A stretch of 64,000 bases of DNA from Streptococcus sp. Marseille-Q5986 (GCF_946902915.1 NZ_CAMPPY010000004.1:148722-212721), one strand, 5' to 3'; positions 8,889-19,470 are shown, counted from the stretch's first letter. Notes: generated from the sequence alone by a model not told the origin. Translations and numbers: made by a program.

Positions 8889-9695
8889 CTATTTATGATA
8901 ATTTGAATCACGGAAATGTGTCTTGTAAAAAATGGTGACCAGATAAAGAACAAAAAGAATGTTTTGTACAGTGACAAGGGTTGACATATTTTGACCAAAA
9001 AGTCCCAAAATAAGCGTGATCAGAGTTGGTAATCCTAAACAGTTCAAGATAAAATGATAGCACTCTTTAAAGGTTCTAAATGAAAAGAGGCGTGATTTTT
9101 TAGTGATATAAAGGAGAAAGCTAGCCCCAAGAGAGACAATGAAGAAATTCAATCCAAAGAGGAAGCTTGCACCAAGAACTAGAAAGAGACTGATATAGGA
9201 TCGGTTTTGTTGGTACCAATCTTTAGAAATATCCTGGGTTAAACTTTCCTTACTCTGGAAACTCTTCGTTTGAATCGCGTGGTAGCGAATACGAGTCAGT
9301 TCCTTGCTTTCCTTGCTGATGACCAGTTCTTCAGTATCAAAGTGAAGTTGTAGGTCCTTTGGCAATTCCTTATTCTGGCTTGGACCGATCAGAAGAGAAG
9401 GCTGCTGATTCTTAGTACCTGGGTAGTTCAGCTTTCCATCTACGATTTGTGCATTCTCTGACAAATCCATGATCGCTTCATCTGTCAGCGGTGTGTAAAC
9501 ATTATCGATAAAGGCTTCTAATGGATAAGTCTCCTGTGAGCTGTTTTGAATGGCAATTGGAACCATAGACAAGCTAATGAGGAAAATGCTAGTAAAGAGA
9601 AGCTGAAACCAGTTAAGTTCGAAACGTTTTGATAGGGGCTTACGAAATCCCCAGATACTAGTAAAATACGAGAATGGATATGGGAGCATAGGCAT
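8889..9695 (-). CDS. malA: MalA, DUF1189-family membrane protein of the mal operon
   Basis: About 268 residues from the ATG at 9695 ([21 protein letters not shown]); an upstream in-frame extension to 9929 runs over malD and its promoter and is unlikely to be translated. There is a first membrane helix ([18 protein letters not shown]), an extracytoplasmic middle domain, and several C-terminal helices ([28 protein letters not shown]). MalA is always found in pneumococcal mal operons but its biochemical role is not established. A complete promoter precedes it, so it can be expressed apart from malC-malD. Confidence 0.85.
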   Translation of the reverse strand: MPMLPYPFSYFTSIWGFRKPLSKRFELNWFQLLFTSIFLISLSMVPIAIQNSSQETYPLEAFIDNVYTPLTDEAIMDLSENAQIVDGKLNYPGTKNQQPSLLIGPSQNKELPKDLQLHFDTEELVISKESKELTRIRYHAIQTKSFQSKESLTQDISKDWYQQNRSYISLFLVLGASFLFGLNFFIVSLGASFLLYITKKSRLFSFRTFKECYHFILNCLGLPTLITLILGLFGQNMSTLVTVQNILFVLYLVTIFYKTHFRDSNYHK

Positions 9696-9724
9696 CTTTC
9701 TAAAAGTATTTTCTATATGAGTAT

Positions 9725-9754
9725 TATTATATAGTAAAATGTGCTTTATTTCAA
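9725..9754 (-). promoter_or_regulatory. Promoter of malA (TTGAAA-17-TATAAT)
   Basis: Read on the minus strand, TTGAAA, a 17-bp spacer and TATAAT lie 30 bp before the malA ATG. The 38 bp containing this promoter recur almost unchanged (one difference) on the plus strand at 29335-29372. Confidence 0.8.
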
Positions 9755-9834
9755 GTCTAGGAGACAAATTGCTTGTCGCAAAGATGTTATTTACAGTCAC
9801 AAGCTCCAAAATGAAAAAGGGTGGCGGGGATATA

Positions 9835-10677
9835 TTATCCCTTATCGCCACCACTTGTAAGTCCTGAAACAAAGTTTTTTTGTAGGAAAAAGAAGAGAAT
9901 ACAGATTGGAAGGGCGATGAGGATAGCACCTGCTGAGAAGTAGGCGATCTTCATGTTTTTCACATTGCTAACGAAGGTTTGGAGACCTACGGCAACAGTA
10001 AAGTATTCTTTCTCACGAAGCAAGAAACTAGAGAGGATGTAGTCTCCAAAAGGTCCCATGAAGGCCCAGAGAGCTTGTACGGCAACCATTGGGCGAACAA
10101 GTGGAAGAACAATTTGCCAGAAGCGGCGGAAGTGTCCTGCACCGTCTAGTTTTGCAGATTCGTCTAGAGACATTGGCACTGTATCGAAGTAGCCTTTCAT
10201 GAGCCAAGCATTCATTGGGATACCACCACCAACGTAGAGGAAGATGAGGAACCAGCTGTGGTTAAGGGCGTTCAACATAAGTGCCATAACGAAGAAGGCT
10301 GTCAAAGCGGCCATGGTTGGCACCATTTGGATAATCAAGAAGAAGACCAAACTTTGTTTACGAGCCAAGAAGTTGTAACGGCTGTAGGCATAACCAGCAA
10401 GTACGATGATACTTGTTTGAACAACCATGGTAATCAAGGCGATAATCAAAGTATTGAGGTACCAAGTACCGTACAAGGTTTCAGTGAAGAGGCCTTTAAA
10501 GTTATCAAAATTGAGGTCGATATTAGTATCTAGTTTAAAGGCTGAGACGTTACCTGCTTTAAAGGCTGACATGATGGTAATCAAAAGTGGATAGATAATC
10601 ACGATTGATAGGCCAATTAAGTAGAGGTAAGTAAGAGTTTGAGTCAGTCTACGTTTGAGTTTAATTGAGTTATTCAT
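9835..10677 (-). CDS. malD: Maltodextrin ABC transporter permease MalD (MalG-type)
   Basis: A binding-protein-dependent transport permease of 280 residues. It has an N-terminal helix ([23 protein letters not shown]), six membrane segments, and the EAA-type cytosolic loop around [27 protein letters not shown] (about residues 172-198) that docks the ATPase. The ATG at 10677 is chosen because malC ends 1 bp before and GGAGG sits 9 bp upstream inside the malC end; longer starts lie within malC. It works with MalC; in pneumococci the ATPase (MsmK) is encoded elsewhere. Confidence 0.95.
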   Translation of the reverse strand: MNNSIKLKRRLTQTLTYLYLIGLSIVIIYPLLITIMSAFKAGNVSAFKLDTNIDLNFDNFKGLFTETLYGTWYLNTLIIALITMVVQTSIIVLAGYAYSRYNFLARKQSLVFFLIIQMVPTMAALTAFFVMALMLNALNHSWFLIFLYVGGGIPMNAWLMKGYFDTVPMSLDESAKLDGAGHFRRFWQIVLPLVRPMVAVQALWAFMGPFGDYILSSFLLREKEYFTVAVGLQTFVSNVKNMKIAYFSAGAILIALPICILFFFLQKNFVSGLTSGGDKG

Positions 10678-10678
10678 C

Positions 10679-11971
10679 TTAGACATCCTCCATATCAAAT
10701 GCGTGTAGTTTCTTGAATGCGATCATAGAGATTGAGATGACAATGATAGAGATAATCAAGGTAACAGCTGCCGCCATTGAGTATTGAGGAGATGTACCTG
10801 TTGTCAAACGGTAGATCCATGAGATCAAGATATCGGTTGAACCAGCTCCACCTCCGACACTACCAGGTCCTCCACCATTGAAGAGGTACATGATAGAGAA
10901 GTTGTTAAAGTTGAAGGTGTATTGGCTAATCAAAGTAGGTGCTGCAACAGCCAAGATCATTGGGAAAGTGATGTTGCGGAATTTTTGCCAAGCATTAGCA
11001 CCGTCAATATAAGCTGCTTCGTAAAGGTCGTTAGGAATAGATTGTAAGATACCTAAAGTCAAAACGTAGATGTATGGGAATCCAAGCCAACCTTGCATCA
11101 TAATCAAGGCAACCTTTGTCCAAGTAGGGTCTGTTTTCCAAGGAATAAGAGCCCCATCAAGGAAAGGAAGGAATTTAGCAAAGATCGGCAAGACTTGAGT
11201 GTTGATAGCACCGACACTATCATTAAACATGTTTGAGAATGTCAAGATAGTGATGAAGGCTGGGACAGCCCAAGGAAGAAGGAAAATAACACCAAAGATA
11301 CGTTTTCCTTTGATAAATGGTTGGTTAGCAATGATAGCTGTGAAGATACCAATCACGATCTGCAAAGTTGAGGCAGATAAAGCCCAGATGATAGTCCAAG
11401 AAAGAACAGAACCAAAGGCTGAACGGAAGGTACTCAAGCTCCAAATGTTTGTAAAGTTTGTCAAACCAACCCAGTCCAACAATTTGTTTGGTGGCAAGTG
11501 TTGGAAGTCGTAGTTGGTAAAGGCAATCATCAAGGTTACGATAACTGGGAAGATAATCGCAAAAGTCATTGCAATATAAGATGGAATGATCAAGAGGTAA
11601 GGGAAGCCATTTTCATAGATTCCTTTGATCATTTCTTTAAAGGTAAGTGCTACTGGAATACCATTGTTAATGTGTTTAGCAGTTGTATGTGCATCTTTAA
11701 TATTTGAGAAATAAAAGAGTACATAAACGACTACAAAGATTAAATGGAAGGCACCACGAATCAGCATAAAGAGGGAATTGTCACGACCGGTTTTCTCACC
11801 AAGTGTAATCAAATTGCTCAATTCGGGGCTTGCAAGTGTTAGAAAATACAGAACAAATAAAACGGTAACACCAAGGAGAATAAATCCTTTGGCTTTTTGT
11901 TTGTTATAAATTTGTCCTAAACCAGGAATGATTGACAGCAAGGCTGCGTTGCGAGGCTGTTGTTTTTCCAT
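10679..11971 (-). CDS. malC: Maltodextrin ABC transporter permease MalC (MalF-type)
   Basis: A permease of 430 residues from the ATG at 11971 ([25 protein letters not shown]) with AGGAGA before it. The upstream open stretch is leader sequence. The N-terminal extra helices and large loop are MalF-like, and the EAA loop is near [23 protein letters not shown] (about residues 332-354). In known pneumococcal operons malX, the lipoprotein binding maltodextrin, precedes malC. Here malC is the first gene after the regulatory region. Confidence 0.95.
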   Translation of the reverse strand: MEKQQPRNAALLSIIPGLGQIYNKQKAKGFILLGVTVLFVLYFLTLASPELSNLITLGEKTGRDNSLFMLIRGAFHLIFVVVYVLFYFSNIKDAHTTAKHINNGIPVALTFKEMIKGIYENGFPYLLIIPSYIAMTFAIIFPVIVTLMIAFTNYDFQHLPPNKLLDWVGLTNFTNIWSLSTFRSAFGSVLSWTIIWALSASTLQIVIGIFTAIIANQPFIKGKRIFGVIFLLPWAVPAFITILTFSNMFNDSVGAINTQVLPIFAKFLPFLDGALIPWKTDPTWTKVALIMMQGWLGFPYIYVLTLGILQSIPNDLYEAAYIDGANAWQKFRNITFPMILAVAAPTLISQYTFNFNNFSIMYLFNGGGPGSVGGGAGSTDILISWIYRLTTGTSPQYSMAAAVTLIISIIVISISMIAFKKLHAFDMEDV

Positions 11972-12050
11972 GATTCTCCTTTCATAGGATAGAGATAAAA
12001 CTCGGATGCAATCGTAAGATATGTGCATATAATAGGTGTATCTATAAATA

Positions 12051-12063
12051 GAAAACGGTTGCA
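12051..12063 (-). promoter_or_regulatory. Operator-like site on the malC side
   Basis: Read on the minus strand, TGCAACCGTTTTC is an imperfect LacI-type half-palindrome around a central CG. It lies about 90 bp upstream of malC, where the malX promoter operator is expected. It is a likely MalR or CcpA site by similarity to the malM-side operator; not proven. Confidence 0.5.
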
Positions 12064-12064
12064 A

Positions 12065-12343
12065 GGTTTTTTAAAAAAATTTTAAAAATTTTTAAAGGCT
12101 TGGAAGTGGAGATGATTCCCCTTAATAGGAAGAAAATATCCTAAACGCTGATTTTCTTATTTTGTGAAAACCAAGGGAAACGATTGTGTTAATTTAGCCC
12201 GATTTTCAGAAAATATAGCAAATGTTCGGAACGAATTATCTTAAATCAAAAAATCTTTAAAAATTTTTTCGCTCATTTCATAAAATATCAGTGGGAATAA
12301 GTTTTAGTTAGACAAAAATAATTCAAAAAAATTTTAAAAACGC
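12065..12343. other. AT-rich mal regulatory gap; no gene, malX absent
   Basis: This stretch holds only A/T-rich sequence with several TTTAAAAATTTTTAAA-like runs and one weak catabolite-type site (GGGAAACGATTGTG near 12177). No open frame, and no remnant of a lipoprotein signal or of a substrate-binding protein, is visible. The whole malC-malM interval is about 470 bp, far too short for the roughly 1.3-kb malX. Confidence 0.75.
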
Positions 12344-12372
12344 TTGCATTTATTCTTGAAATACGCTATACT
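12344..12372 (+). promoter_or_regulatory. malM promoter (TTGCAT-17-TATACT)
   Basis: -35 TTGCAT at 12344-12349, a 17-bp spacer and -10 TATACT at 12367-12372. The MalR palindrome follows directly downstream. Confidence 0.85.
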
Positions 12373-12383
12373 TAATTGATTAA

Positions 12384-12399
12384 ACGCAAACGTTTGCGT
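12384..12399. promoter_or_regulatory. MalR operator in front of malM
   Basis: ACGCAAACGTTTGCGT is a perfect 16-bp palindrome with the LacI-family central CG, placed just past the expected transcription start of malM. Binding there would block initiation or clearance. Confidence 0.85.
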
Positions 12400-12442
12400 C
12401 TTAATTGCGCAACGTTTTATAACAAACACATGAGGTGCTATT

Positions 12443-13960
12443 ATGAAAAAACGTCAAAGTGGTGTGTTGATGCACATCTCTTCTCTACCAGGAGCATACG
12501 GGATAGGATCATTTGGTCAGACTGCCTATGGTTTCGTTGATTTCTTGGTTCGTACGAAGCAACGTTACTGGCAAATCCTCCCTCTTGGGACAACAAGTTA
12601 TGGAGATTCTCCATACCAATCATTCTCAGCCTTTGCTGGAAATACGCATTTTATCGACCTTGATATCTTGGTAGAGCAAGGCTTGCTCGAAGCTAGTGAC
12701 CTTGAAGGTGTTGACTTTGGTAGCGATGCATCTGAAGTTGACTATGCGAAGATTTATTACGCACGTCGTCCGCTTTTAGAAAAAGCAGTTAAACGCTTCT
12801 TGGAAGCGGGTGATGTCAAAGATTTTGAGAAGTTTGCTCAAGACAACCAATCATGGCTCGAACTCTTTGCTGAGTATATGGCTATCAAAGAGCATTTTGA
12901 CAATCTTGCTTGGACAGAATGGCCAGATGCAGATGCTCGTGCGCGTAAAGCTTCAGCGCTTGAAAGCTACCGTGAGAAATTGGCAGACAAGTTGGTTTAC
13001 CACCGTGTGACTCAATACTTCTTCTTCCAACAATGGTTGAAATTGAAAGCCTACGCTAACGACAACTACATCGAAATCGTTGGGGACATGCCTATCTACG
13101 TTGCGGAAGATTCAAGCGACATGTGGGCAAATCCACATCTCTTCAAGACAGATGCCACTGGTAAAGCAACCTGCATCGCAGGATGCCCACCAGATGAGTT
13201 TTCTGCCACTGGTCAGCTTTGGGGGAACCCAATCTACGACTGGGAAGCAATGGACAAAGATGGCTACAAATGGTGGATTGAACGCTTGCGCGAAAGCTTC
13301 AAGATCTACGATATCGTTCGTATCGACCACTTTCGCGGTTTCGAATCTTACTGGGAAATTCCTGCTGGTTCTGATACAGCAGCACCTGGTAAATGGGTAA
13401 AAGGTCCAGGGTACAAACTCTTCGCAGCCGTTAAGGAAGAGCTTGGTGAACTAAACATCATCGCAGAAGACCTTGGTTTCATGACAGATGAAGTGATCGA
13501 CTTACGTGAACGTACTGGTTTCCCAGGAATGAAGATTCTTCAATTCGCCTTCAATCCAGAAGATGAAAGTATCGATAGTCCACACTTGGCACCTGCTAAC
13601 TCTGTTATGTACACAGGAACACACGATAATAACACGGTCCTTGGTTGGTACCGTAACGAGATCGATGATGCGACTCGTGAGTACATGGCTCGCTACACGA
13701 ACCGTAAAGAATACGAAACAGTGCCACACGCGATGCTTCGTACAGTCTTTTCATCAGTTAGCTTCATGGCAATTGCAACTATGCAAGATTTGCTAGAATT
13801 GGATGAGACAGCTCGTATGAACTTCCCATCTACCCTTGGTGGAAACTGGTCTTGGCGTATGACTGAAGATCAATTGACACCAGCTGTCGAGGAAGGTTTG
13901 CTTGACTTGACAACAATCTATCGCCGAATCAATGAAAATTTGGTAGAATTAAAGAAATAA
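12443..13960 (+). CDS. malM: 4-alpha-glucanotransferase (amylomaltase)
   Basis: A GH77 enzyme of 505 residues that transfers glucan segments between maltodextrins and releases glucose. Family segments are [22 protein letters not shown] (start), [33 protein letters not shown] (nucleophile region, about residues 292-307), [10 protein letters not shown] (general acid/base region) and [12 protein letters not shown]. Length matches. GAGGTG lies 9 bp before the ATG. It forms a two-gene unit with malP, 25 bp apart, under the MalR-controlled promoter. Confidence 0.96.
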   Translation: MKKRQSGVLMHISSLPGAYGIGSFGQTAYGFVDFLVRTKQRYWQILPLGTTSYGDSPYQSFSAFAGNTHFIDLDILVEQGLLEASDLEGVDFGSDASEVDYAKIYYARRPLLEKAVKRFLEAGDVKDFEKFAQDNQSWLELFAEYMAIKEHFDNLAWTEWPDADARARKASALESYREKLADKLVYHRVTQYFFFQQWLKLKAYANDNYIEIVGDMPIYVAEDSSDMWANPHLFKTDATGKATCIAGCPPDEFSATGQLWGNPIYDWEAMDKDGYKWWIERLRESFKIYDIVRIDHFRGFESYWEIPAGSDTAAPGKWVKGPGYKLFAAVKEELGELNIIAEDLGFMTDEVIDLRERTGFPGMKILQFAFNPEDESIDSPHLAPANSVMYTGTHDNNTVLGWYRNEIDDATREYMARYTNRKEYETVPHAMLRTVFSSVSFMAIATMQDLLELDETARMNFPSTLGGNWSWRMTEDQLTPAVEEGLLDLTTIYRRINENLVELKK

Positions 13961-13985
13961 TACAATATCAGGAGACACCTTAAAC

Positions 13986-16244
13986 ATGTTATCACTACAA
14001 GAATTTGTACAAAATCGTTACAATAAAACCATTGCAGAATGTAGCAATGAAGAGCTTTACCTTGCTCTTCTTAACTACAGCAAGCTTGCTAGCAGCCAAA
14101 AACCAGTTAACACTGGTAAGAAAAAAGTTTACTACATCTCAGCTGAGTTCTTGATCGGTAAACTCTTGTCAAACAACTTGATTAACCTCGGTCTTTATGA
14201 CGATGTGAAGAAAGAACTTGCTGCTGCAGGTAAAGACTTGATCGAAGTTGAAGAAGTTGAATTGGAACCATCTCTTGGTAATGGTGGTTTGGGACGTTTG
14301 GCTGCCTGCTTTATCGACTCAATCGCTACTCTTGGTTTGAACGGTGACGGTGTTGGTCTTAACTACCACTTTGGTCTTTTCCAACAAGTTCTTAAAAACA
14401 ACCAACAAGAAACAATTCCAAATGCATGGTTGACAGAGCAAAACTGGTTGGTTCGCTCAAGTCGTAGCTACCAAGTACCATTTGCAGACTTTACTTTGAC
14501 ATCAACTCTTTATGATATTGATGTTACTGGTTATGAGACAGCAACTAAAAACCGCTTGCGTTTGTTTGACTTGGATTCAGTTGATTCTTCTATTATTAAA
14601 GATGGTATCAACTTTGACAAGACAGATATCGCTCGCAACTTGACTCTTTTCCTTTACCCAGATGATAGTGACCGTCAAGGTGAATTGCTCCGTATCTTCC
14701 AACAATACTTCATGGTTTCAAATGGTGCGCAATTGATCATTGACGAAGCAATCGAAAAAGGAAGCAACTTGCATGACCTTGCTGACTACGCAGTTGTCCA
14801 AATCAACGATACTCACCCATCAATGGTTATCCCTGAATTGATCCGTCTTTTGACTGCACGTGGTATCGAGCTTGACGAAGCAATCTCAATCGTTCGTAGC
14901 ATGACTGCCTACACTAACCATACAATCCTTGCTGAAGCCCTTGAAAAATGGCCTCTTGAATTCTTGCAAGAAGTGGTTCCTCACTTGGTACCAATCATCG
15001 AAGAATTGGACCGTCGTGTGAAAGCAGAATACAAAGATCCAGCTGTTCAAATTATCGACGAGAGTGGACGTGTTCACATGGCTCACATGGATATCCACTA
15101 CGGATACAGCGTTAACGGGGTAGCGGCACTCCACACTGAAATCTTGAAGAACTCTGAATTGAAAGCCTTCTACGACCTTTACCCAGAAAAATTCAACAAC
15201 AAAACAAACGGTATCACTTTCCGTCGTTGGCTTATGCATGCTAACCCAAGACTTTCTCACTACTTGGATGAGATTATTGGAGAAGGTTGGCACCATGAAG
15301 CAGATGAGCTTGAAAAACTCTTGTCTTACGAAGACAAAGCAGCTGTCAAAGAAAAATTGGAAAGTATCAAGGCTCACAACAAACGTAAATTGGCTCGTCA
15401 CTTGAAAGAACACCAAGGTGTGGAAATCAATACAAACTCTATCTTTGATATCCAAATCAAACGTCTTCACGAGTACAAACGCCAACAAATGAACGCTTTG
15501 TACGTGATCCACAAATACCTTGACATCAAAGCTGGTAACATCCCTGCTCGCCCAATCACAATCTTATTTGGTGGTAAAGCAGCTCCAGCCTACACAATCG
15601 CTCAAGACATCATCCACTTGATTCTTTGCATGTCAGAAGTTATTGCTAACGATCCAGCAGTAGCTCCACACTTGCAAGTAGTTATGGTTGAAAACTACAA
15701 CGTTACTGCAGCAAGCTTCCTTATCCCAGCATGTGATATCTCAGAACAAATCTCACTTGCTTCTAAAGAAGCTTCAGGTACTGGTAACATGAAATTCATG
15801 TTGAACGGAGCTTTGACTCTTGGTACTATGGACGGAGCTAACGTGGAGATCGCTGAGTTGGTTGGTGATGAAAACATCTACATCTTTGGTGAAGATTCAG
15901 AAACTGTTATCGACCTTTACGCAAAAGCAGCTTACAAATCAAGCGAATTCTACGCTCGTGAAGCTATCAAACCATTGGTTGACTTCATCGTTAGCGATGC
16001 AGTTCTTGCAGTAGGTAAGAAAGAACGCTTGGAACGTCTTTACAACGAATTGATCAACAAAGACTGGTTCATGACTCTCCTTGACTTGGAAGACTACATC
16101 AAAGTCAAAGAGCAAATGCTTGCTGACTACGAAGACCGTGACGCATGGTTGGATAAAGTCATCGTTAACATTTCTAAAGCAGGATTCTTCTCATCTGACC
16201 GTACAATCGCTCAGTACAACGAAGATATCTGGCGCTTGAACTAA
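13986..16244 (+). CDS. malP: Maltodextrin (glycogen-type) phosphorylase
   Basis: A GT35 phosphorylase of 752 residues that releases glucose-1-phosphate from maltodextrins using pyridoxal phosphate. Visible signatures are [28 protein letters not shown], the nucleotide/PLP region [21 protein letters not shown], and the PLP-lysine region [37 protein letters not shown] lies about 10 bp before the ATG. It works after MalM, feeding phosphoglucomutase. Confidence 0.97.
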   Translation: MLSLQEFVQNRYNKTIAECSNEELYLALLNYSKLASSQKPVNTGKKKVYYISAEFLIGKLLSNNLINLGLYDDVKKELAAAGKDLIEVEEVELEPSLGNGGLGRLAACFIDSIATLGLNGDGVGLNYHFGLFQQVLKNNQQETIPNAWLTEQNWLVRSSRSYQVPFADFTLTSTLYDIDVTGYETATKNRLRLFDLDSVDSSIIKDGINFDKTDIARNLTLFLYPDDSDRQGELLRIFQQYFMVSNGAQLIIDEAIEKGSNLHDLADYAVVQINDTHPSMVIPELIRLLTARGIELDEAISIVRSMTAYTNHTILAEALEKWPLEFLQEVVPHLVPIIEELDRRVKAEYKDPAVQIIDESGRVHMAHMDIHYGYSVNGVAALHTEILKNSELKAFYDLYPEKFNNKTNGITFRRWLMHANPRLSHYLDEIIGEGWHHEADELEKLLSYEDKAAVKEKLESIKAHNKRKLARHLKEHQGVEINTNSIFDIQIKRLHEYKRQQMNALYVIHKYLDIKAGNIPARPITILFGGKAAPAYTIAQDIIHLILCMSEVIANDPAVAPHLQVVMVENYNVTAASFLIPACDISEQISLASKEASGTGNMKFMLNGALTLGTMDGANVEIAELVGDENIYIFGEDSETVIDLYAKAAYKSSEFYAREAIKPLVDFIVSDAVLAVGKKERLERLYNELINKDWFMTLLDLEDYIKVKEQMLADYEDRDAWLDKVIVNISKAGFFSSDRTIAQYNEDIWRLN

Positions 16245-16272
16245 GATATAAATTTATACTAATACATTTTGT

Positions 16273-16308
16273 AAAAAAGCGAGTTTCGATTGAAATTCGC
16301 TTTTTTAA
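16273..16308 (+). terminator. Terminator after malP
   Basis: AAAAAAGCGA / TCGCTTTTTT plus partly paired inner bases; the T run is part of the stem. Confidence 0.8.
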
Positions 16309-16421
16309 ATGCTGTGGATTTGGATCAATCTTGTCTAAAAATAGGGAAATCCTAGATATAGTGAAGGCATAACACTTTCTTTCTGTCTCATGCTTCTTCT
16401 TAATAGATTACCTCATCTTTA

Positions 16422-16450
16422 TTGTATTCGCTTACATAAAGTATTATAAT
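16422..16450 (+). promoter_or_regulatory. Promoter (TTGTAT-17-TATAAT)
   Basis: A consensus -10 with 17-bp spacing, 27 bp before the small membrane protein gene. Confidence 0.75.
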
Positions 16451-16476
16451 ATGATTGTAGGGAAGAAGGTGTTTTT

Positions 16477-16683
16477 ATGTGGAAAAAATATTTTTCAAAA
16501 TATAGATGGACTGATTTATGTTGGACACTATTTGTGATTTTGGCATCCCTCTTGACGGGTAACCGTACTCTTTTTTCACTTACCCATCAAGAGATCTCTT
16601 ATCATGGGTGCTATTTGGGGATTACATTTGCCTCATTTCACTTATTATTCATTGATAAATTTGTCATTTCGAATCGAAAATAA
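16477..16683 (+). CDS. Small membrane protein (68 aa)
   Basis: Two hydrophobic segments (LCWTLFVILASLLTG and CYLGITFASFHLLFID) and basic ends. GAAGAAGGTG precedes the ATG and a consensus promoter precedes that. No family recognised. It is a single-gene unit between the mal operon and rlmA. Confidence 0.55.
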   Translation: MWKKYFSKYRWTDLCWTLFVILASLLTGNRTLFSLTHQEISYHGCYLGITFASFHLLFIDKFVISNRK

Positions 16684-16738
16684 ATGGAGAGGTTAAAATT
16701 TTTTCCACTTTTCGGATAGACAGTTGAAAAATCGCGAT

Positions 16739-16775
16739 TTAAACCTACACCTCAAGAAGAGGTGCGGGTTTTGTA
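16739..16775. terminator. Bidirectional terminator
   Basis: AACCTACACCTC / GAGGTGCGGGTT with an AAGAA loop and T/A runs on both sides lies between the converging small gene and rlmA. Confidence 0.75.
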
Positions 16776-16792
16776 GTATCTGAAAGATTTGT

Positions 16793-17641
16793 TTACCGTA
16801 CTTTCCCAACCAGAATCTCTGCTTCAATGGTAATCTCTGTCAGTTGATTCCAATCAATCTTGGTTTGATCAACGTGAAAGAGTAAGGGTGTCATGGCAAG
16901 TAAAGCTAGGCGTTGATCTGCTGTGATAGGTTTTGTTAAGGAAACAATCTGACTAGATTGGATGCTGAAATGTTCCTGGAAATGTTCTTTGATATCTTGA
17001 TTAGAATAGTCCTTCTTTGTCAGTTGGTCTTGCACCATTTGACGGATTTCTTTGAGATGATTTTCAGTCGGGATGACCTTAATCAAGATACCATCTTTGG
17101 ATAAAACGCGACGGAATTCCCCATAGTTGGCAGGCGAGAAGATATCAAGCAGGCTATCCATGCTGGCGTCTTTTATAGGAAGGCGAGCTAAGTCACCAAC
17201 AAACCAGTTGACCGCCCAGTTGGGTTCGCTCTTGGCAGCGATTTGAACGGAATCTTTGGAAATATCAAAGGCGTAAAAGGTTTTGTCAGAGTGACTTTCT
17301 TGGAGTTTGCGAGAGTAGAAACCTTCGCCGCAACCGACATCCAAGATAGTTTTGGCAGTTTCTAGTCTTGCAAGCAGGTCTGAGATGGTTTCTAAGATAG
17401 TCTGATAAAAGCCAGCCTCTAGGATTTGTTGGCGGTTTTGAAAGTTTTCTTTGTCGTAGTTGGCAGATTGCTTAATTTGAGGTGCCAGATTGGCATAGCC
17501 AAATTTAGCCAAGTCAAAAGAATGGTGATTATTGCATTTGAGACTGCTCTCTACCAGAGTCAGATTTTCTTGGCAGATAGGACAGGCAAAGGCAGTCGCA
17601 GAAGCGAAGCGCTGAAGTTTGGGTTTGAGATTTGTATTCAT
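16793..17641 (-). CDS. rlmA: 23S rRNA (guanine-N1) methyltransferase RlmA(II)
   Basis: A 282-residue protein with an N-terminal zinc ribbon (ACPICQENLT, then KCNNHHSFDLAKFGYANL; Cys/Cys/Cys/His ligands) and a Rossmann methyltransferase domain (ILDVGCGEGFYSRKL, about residues 100-114). It resembles RlmA(II)/TlrB, which methylates G748 of 23S rRNA in Gram-positives; in pneumococci loss of it changes macrolide/ketolide response. Its promoter side faces the integrated satellite, but the coding region is intact. Confidence 0.9.
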   Translation of the reverse strand: MNTNLKPKLQRFASATAFACPICQENLTLVESSLKCNNHHSFDLAKFGYANLAPQIKQSANYDKENFQNRQQILEAGFYQTILETISDLLARLETAKTILDVGCGEGFYSRKLQESHSDKTFYAFDISKDSVQIAAKSEPNWAVNWFVGDLARLPIKDASMDSLLDIFSPANYGEFRRVLSKDGILIKVIPTENHLKEIRQMVQDQLTKKDYSNQDIKEHFQEHFSIQSSQIVSLTKPITADQRLALLAMTPLLFHVDQTKIDWNQLTEITIEAEILVGKVR

Positions 17642-17879
17642 AGTTTAAGTGTATCAAAAGAGGCAAATGAAAGCAACTTTAGGAATAAGTAGATGGGAGA
17701 TTCAGTAGAAATAAAACTAATTCTCCAATTTATAGAATGAAATTGCTTTTATATCTAAATTGCTATATTTTGACTTGGGCATCATTCCACACTTCAATAT
17801 AACGCCTAAACCCTTGATATTACTGAGTTTTTAAAAAATCACATTTGAATAGATATCATTAAAAGTTCTTAAAAAGTCT
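17642..17879. other. Intergenic chromosomal flank of the satellite
   Basis: AT-rich sequence upstream of rlmA with no convincing open frame. Two near-copies of the att core occur tandemly at its right end (TTCTTAAAAAGTC, then TTAAAAAGTCC). Confidence 0.5.
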
Positions 17880-17894
17880 TAAAAAGTCCACAAA
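17880..17894 (+). repeat. Putative attL (15-bp direct repeat)
   Basis: TAAAAAGTCCACAAA is identical to 29261-29275, which overlaps the integrase stop codon. The pair encloses all satellite genes. Confidence 0.75.
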
Positions 17895-18020
17895 AAAAGC
17901 CCCACAAAAGGGCAATAAATGACGAGTTCAGCAGGCAAGAAACTAGCACGGTCAAACGTGCTTTTTTTATTGTTGGCTGCTGATAGGTATATTATACCAT
18001 GAAGTACGTACTTTATGACG

Positions 18021-18425
18021 TTATACCTGTAATTCTTCTCTGATTGCTTTCTGTAATAGCTGACTGAAATTGATTTTATTTTCTTTACCAACTTCAACCA
18101 ACCAACTAGGGAGGGTTACAGTCTTGTTAACAATCTTAGAACGTTCGCGCTCTCTGACCAGTTCTGTATCTACTGAGATAGCTTGCAGAATATCCTTATC
18201 ACTGCCAAGCTGACTAGCCAAAGCCTTGAAACTTGAAGGTTCTGGAAACTCTTTGCCTTCATCTTCAAACATGATTGTATAGATTTCTAGCACCTCACGG
18301 GCCTTATAAATTGCCTCGTTCAAGGTCTCTGCTTCACTTATTGCCCCTTGAAAATCAGGGAATGTGATTGTATAACCGCCGTTTTCTTTATCCACTTCAA
18401 ATAGTGCCAAGTAAGTGTATTTCAT
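18021..18425 (-). CDS. hicB: HicB-family antitoxin
   Basis: 134 residues. The N-terminal HicB fold is visible (YTYLALFEVDKENGGYTITFPDFQGAISEAETLNEAIYKA) and a C-terminal ribbon-helix-helix-like DNA-binding segment follows (KTVTLPSWLVEVGKENKINFSQLLQKAIREEL). It neutralises HicA and autoregulates the pair. It lies 47 bp downstream of hicA and is the last gene before attL, a cargo position. Confidence 0.9.
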   Translation of the reverse strand: MKYTYLALFEVDKENGGYTITFPDFQGAISEAETLNEAIYKAREVLEIYTIMFEDEGKEFPEPSSFKALASQLGSDKDILQAISVDTELVRERERSKIVNKTVTLPSWLVEVGKENKINFSQLLQKAIREELQV

Positions 18426-18472
18426 AATTTGATAATAACCAATGACCGCCCCAATATAGGGGAGGGAGTTTT

Positions 18473-18658
18473 TTACTCCCCTTCCAATACTTTCAAAATC
18501 TTGCCAAGTGTTCCAGGTCTATAATCGTTTTCTTTTGGTTTAGGTATCGTTACCGTTCTTCCGTCTGGATGTTTCCAAACTTCATGCGAACCTTTACCAA
18601 AAGCTGTTTTGATAAAACCTTTTTTCTTAGCAAGTTTTTTTAGTTCTCTTTCGGTCAT
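18473..18658 (-). CDS. hicA: HicA-family mRNA interferase toxin
   Basis: A 61-residue dsRBD-like toxin. The catalytic histidine segment is FGKGSHEVWKHPDGRTVTIPKP (about residues 21-42). Length is normal. It acts on mRNA and is held by the downstream HicB. GGAGAAACC lies before the ATG. Together they are a plausible maintenance or defence module of the satellite. Confidence 0.92.
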   Translation of the reverse strand: MTERELKKLAKKKGFIKTAFGKGSHEVWKHPDGRTVTIPKPKENDYRPGTLGKILKVLEGE

Positions 18659-18860
18659 CGGTTTCTCCTTTCCGTATCTTTAATTATATTATACACTTGT
18701 TTAAAACATTCGTCAATACATAACGCGTATTTTTCACACTTGTTTTCACAACCTCACAAAAGCCCCTAGTTTGCTCTCTAAGGGTTTGTAGTTTATCCGT
18801 GGTGTTTTAGTTGTCCAGTACGAAACAAAGCAAAATAGGGGGCGAATATGAAGCCAACGC

Positions 18861-19253
18861 CTACTTATATGCTTCTAGCTCTCCGTTCTGGTGGATTCTC
18901 GCAAAGTTTAAGACGGCTATCTGTTTATATCGGTGGTAACTAGTAAAACTAGTACCTGCCATCTCTACGCATTCACTCATTGTTTTCTTTCTCATGTAAC
19001 AATAATGGATAATAAAGTATTTTCTGGCTCGCTTGTTCTCTATCTTATTGATATCATGGACAAATGTTTCTAGACTCTCTCTAATTGCTTTTTCATGCTT
19101 ACTAGTCAAATTCCACTGATCAGGTAGGACAAGTTTCCAAGCCTCTTCATCTATTGTAACTTGGTTTTCACTTCCTGCCATCCTCTGGAATCTCAGAAAG
19201 TAAGTCATCCGCTTTCTGACGTTCATCATCGTTTTAAACTTATCCAACTCCAT
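18861..19253 (-). CDS. ArpU/DUF1492-like phage regulator (putative)
   Basis: A 130-residue mostly helical protein. The C-terminal half (ARKYFIIHYCYMRKKTMSECVEMAGTSFTSYHRYKQIAVLNFA) looks like a sigma region 4-type helix-turn-helix, as in ArpU-like late regulators of Gram-positive phages, which usually stand next to packaging genes. The start overlaps the end of the upstream zinc-finger gene by 14 bases. In a satellite it could couple to helper late expression; that is inference. Confidence 0.6.
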   Translation of the reverse strand: MELDKFKTMMNVRKRMTYFLRFQRMAGSENQVTIDEEAWKLVLPDQWNLTSKHEKAIRESLETFVHDINKIENKRARKYFIIHYCYMRKKTMSECVEMAGTSFTSYHRYKQIAVLNFARIHQNGELEAYK

Positions 19254-19470
19254 TAGTTCGTTCTTTCTGACGTTTATAGTATCGTTTCTTTTGGGTCAAT
19301 ATCTTGTCTTTTTTCTTTTGGTAACGCTCCGCGTCTTTCTTTTTATTACATAGCTTACAAACTTTTGAGAAACCTTTCTTGTCTGAATGCTTTCTATAAA
19401 AGTTTTCGCTAGATAATTCTTTGGTCTCATGACACTTGGAGCATTTTCTAGTTAAAGTGGTTTCATTCAA
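19240..19470 (-). CDS. Small zinc-ribbon phage protein (TTG start)
   Basis: 76 residues with two Cys pairs (KCSKCHE and KVCKLCNKK) and a very basic C-terminus, typical of small nucleic-acid-binding phage proteins found near HNH genes. The start is TTG, with GGAG 9 bp upstream; no in-frame ATG lies nearby. Function unknown. Confidence 0.65.
   Translation of the reverse strand: MNETTLTRKCSKCHETKELSSENFYRKHSDKKGFSKVCKLCNKKKDAERYQKKKDKILTQKKRYYKRQKERTNGVG

Noticed and set aside
9696..9929. Longer MalA starting at 9929
   Set aside because: It would run across the 3' end of malD and a complete promoter; the ATG at 9695 starts the family-like sequence.
11972..12064. Longer MalC starting at 12064
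   Set aside because: The extension is leader sequence next to the operator; AGGAGA precedes the ATG at 11971.
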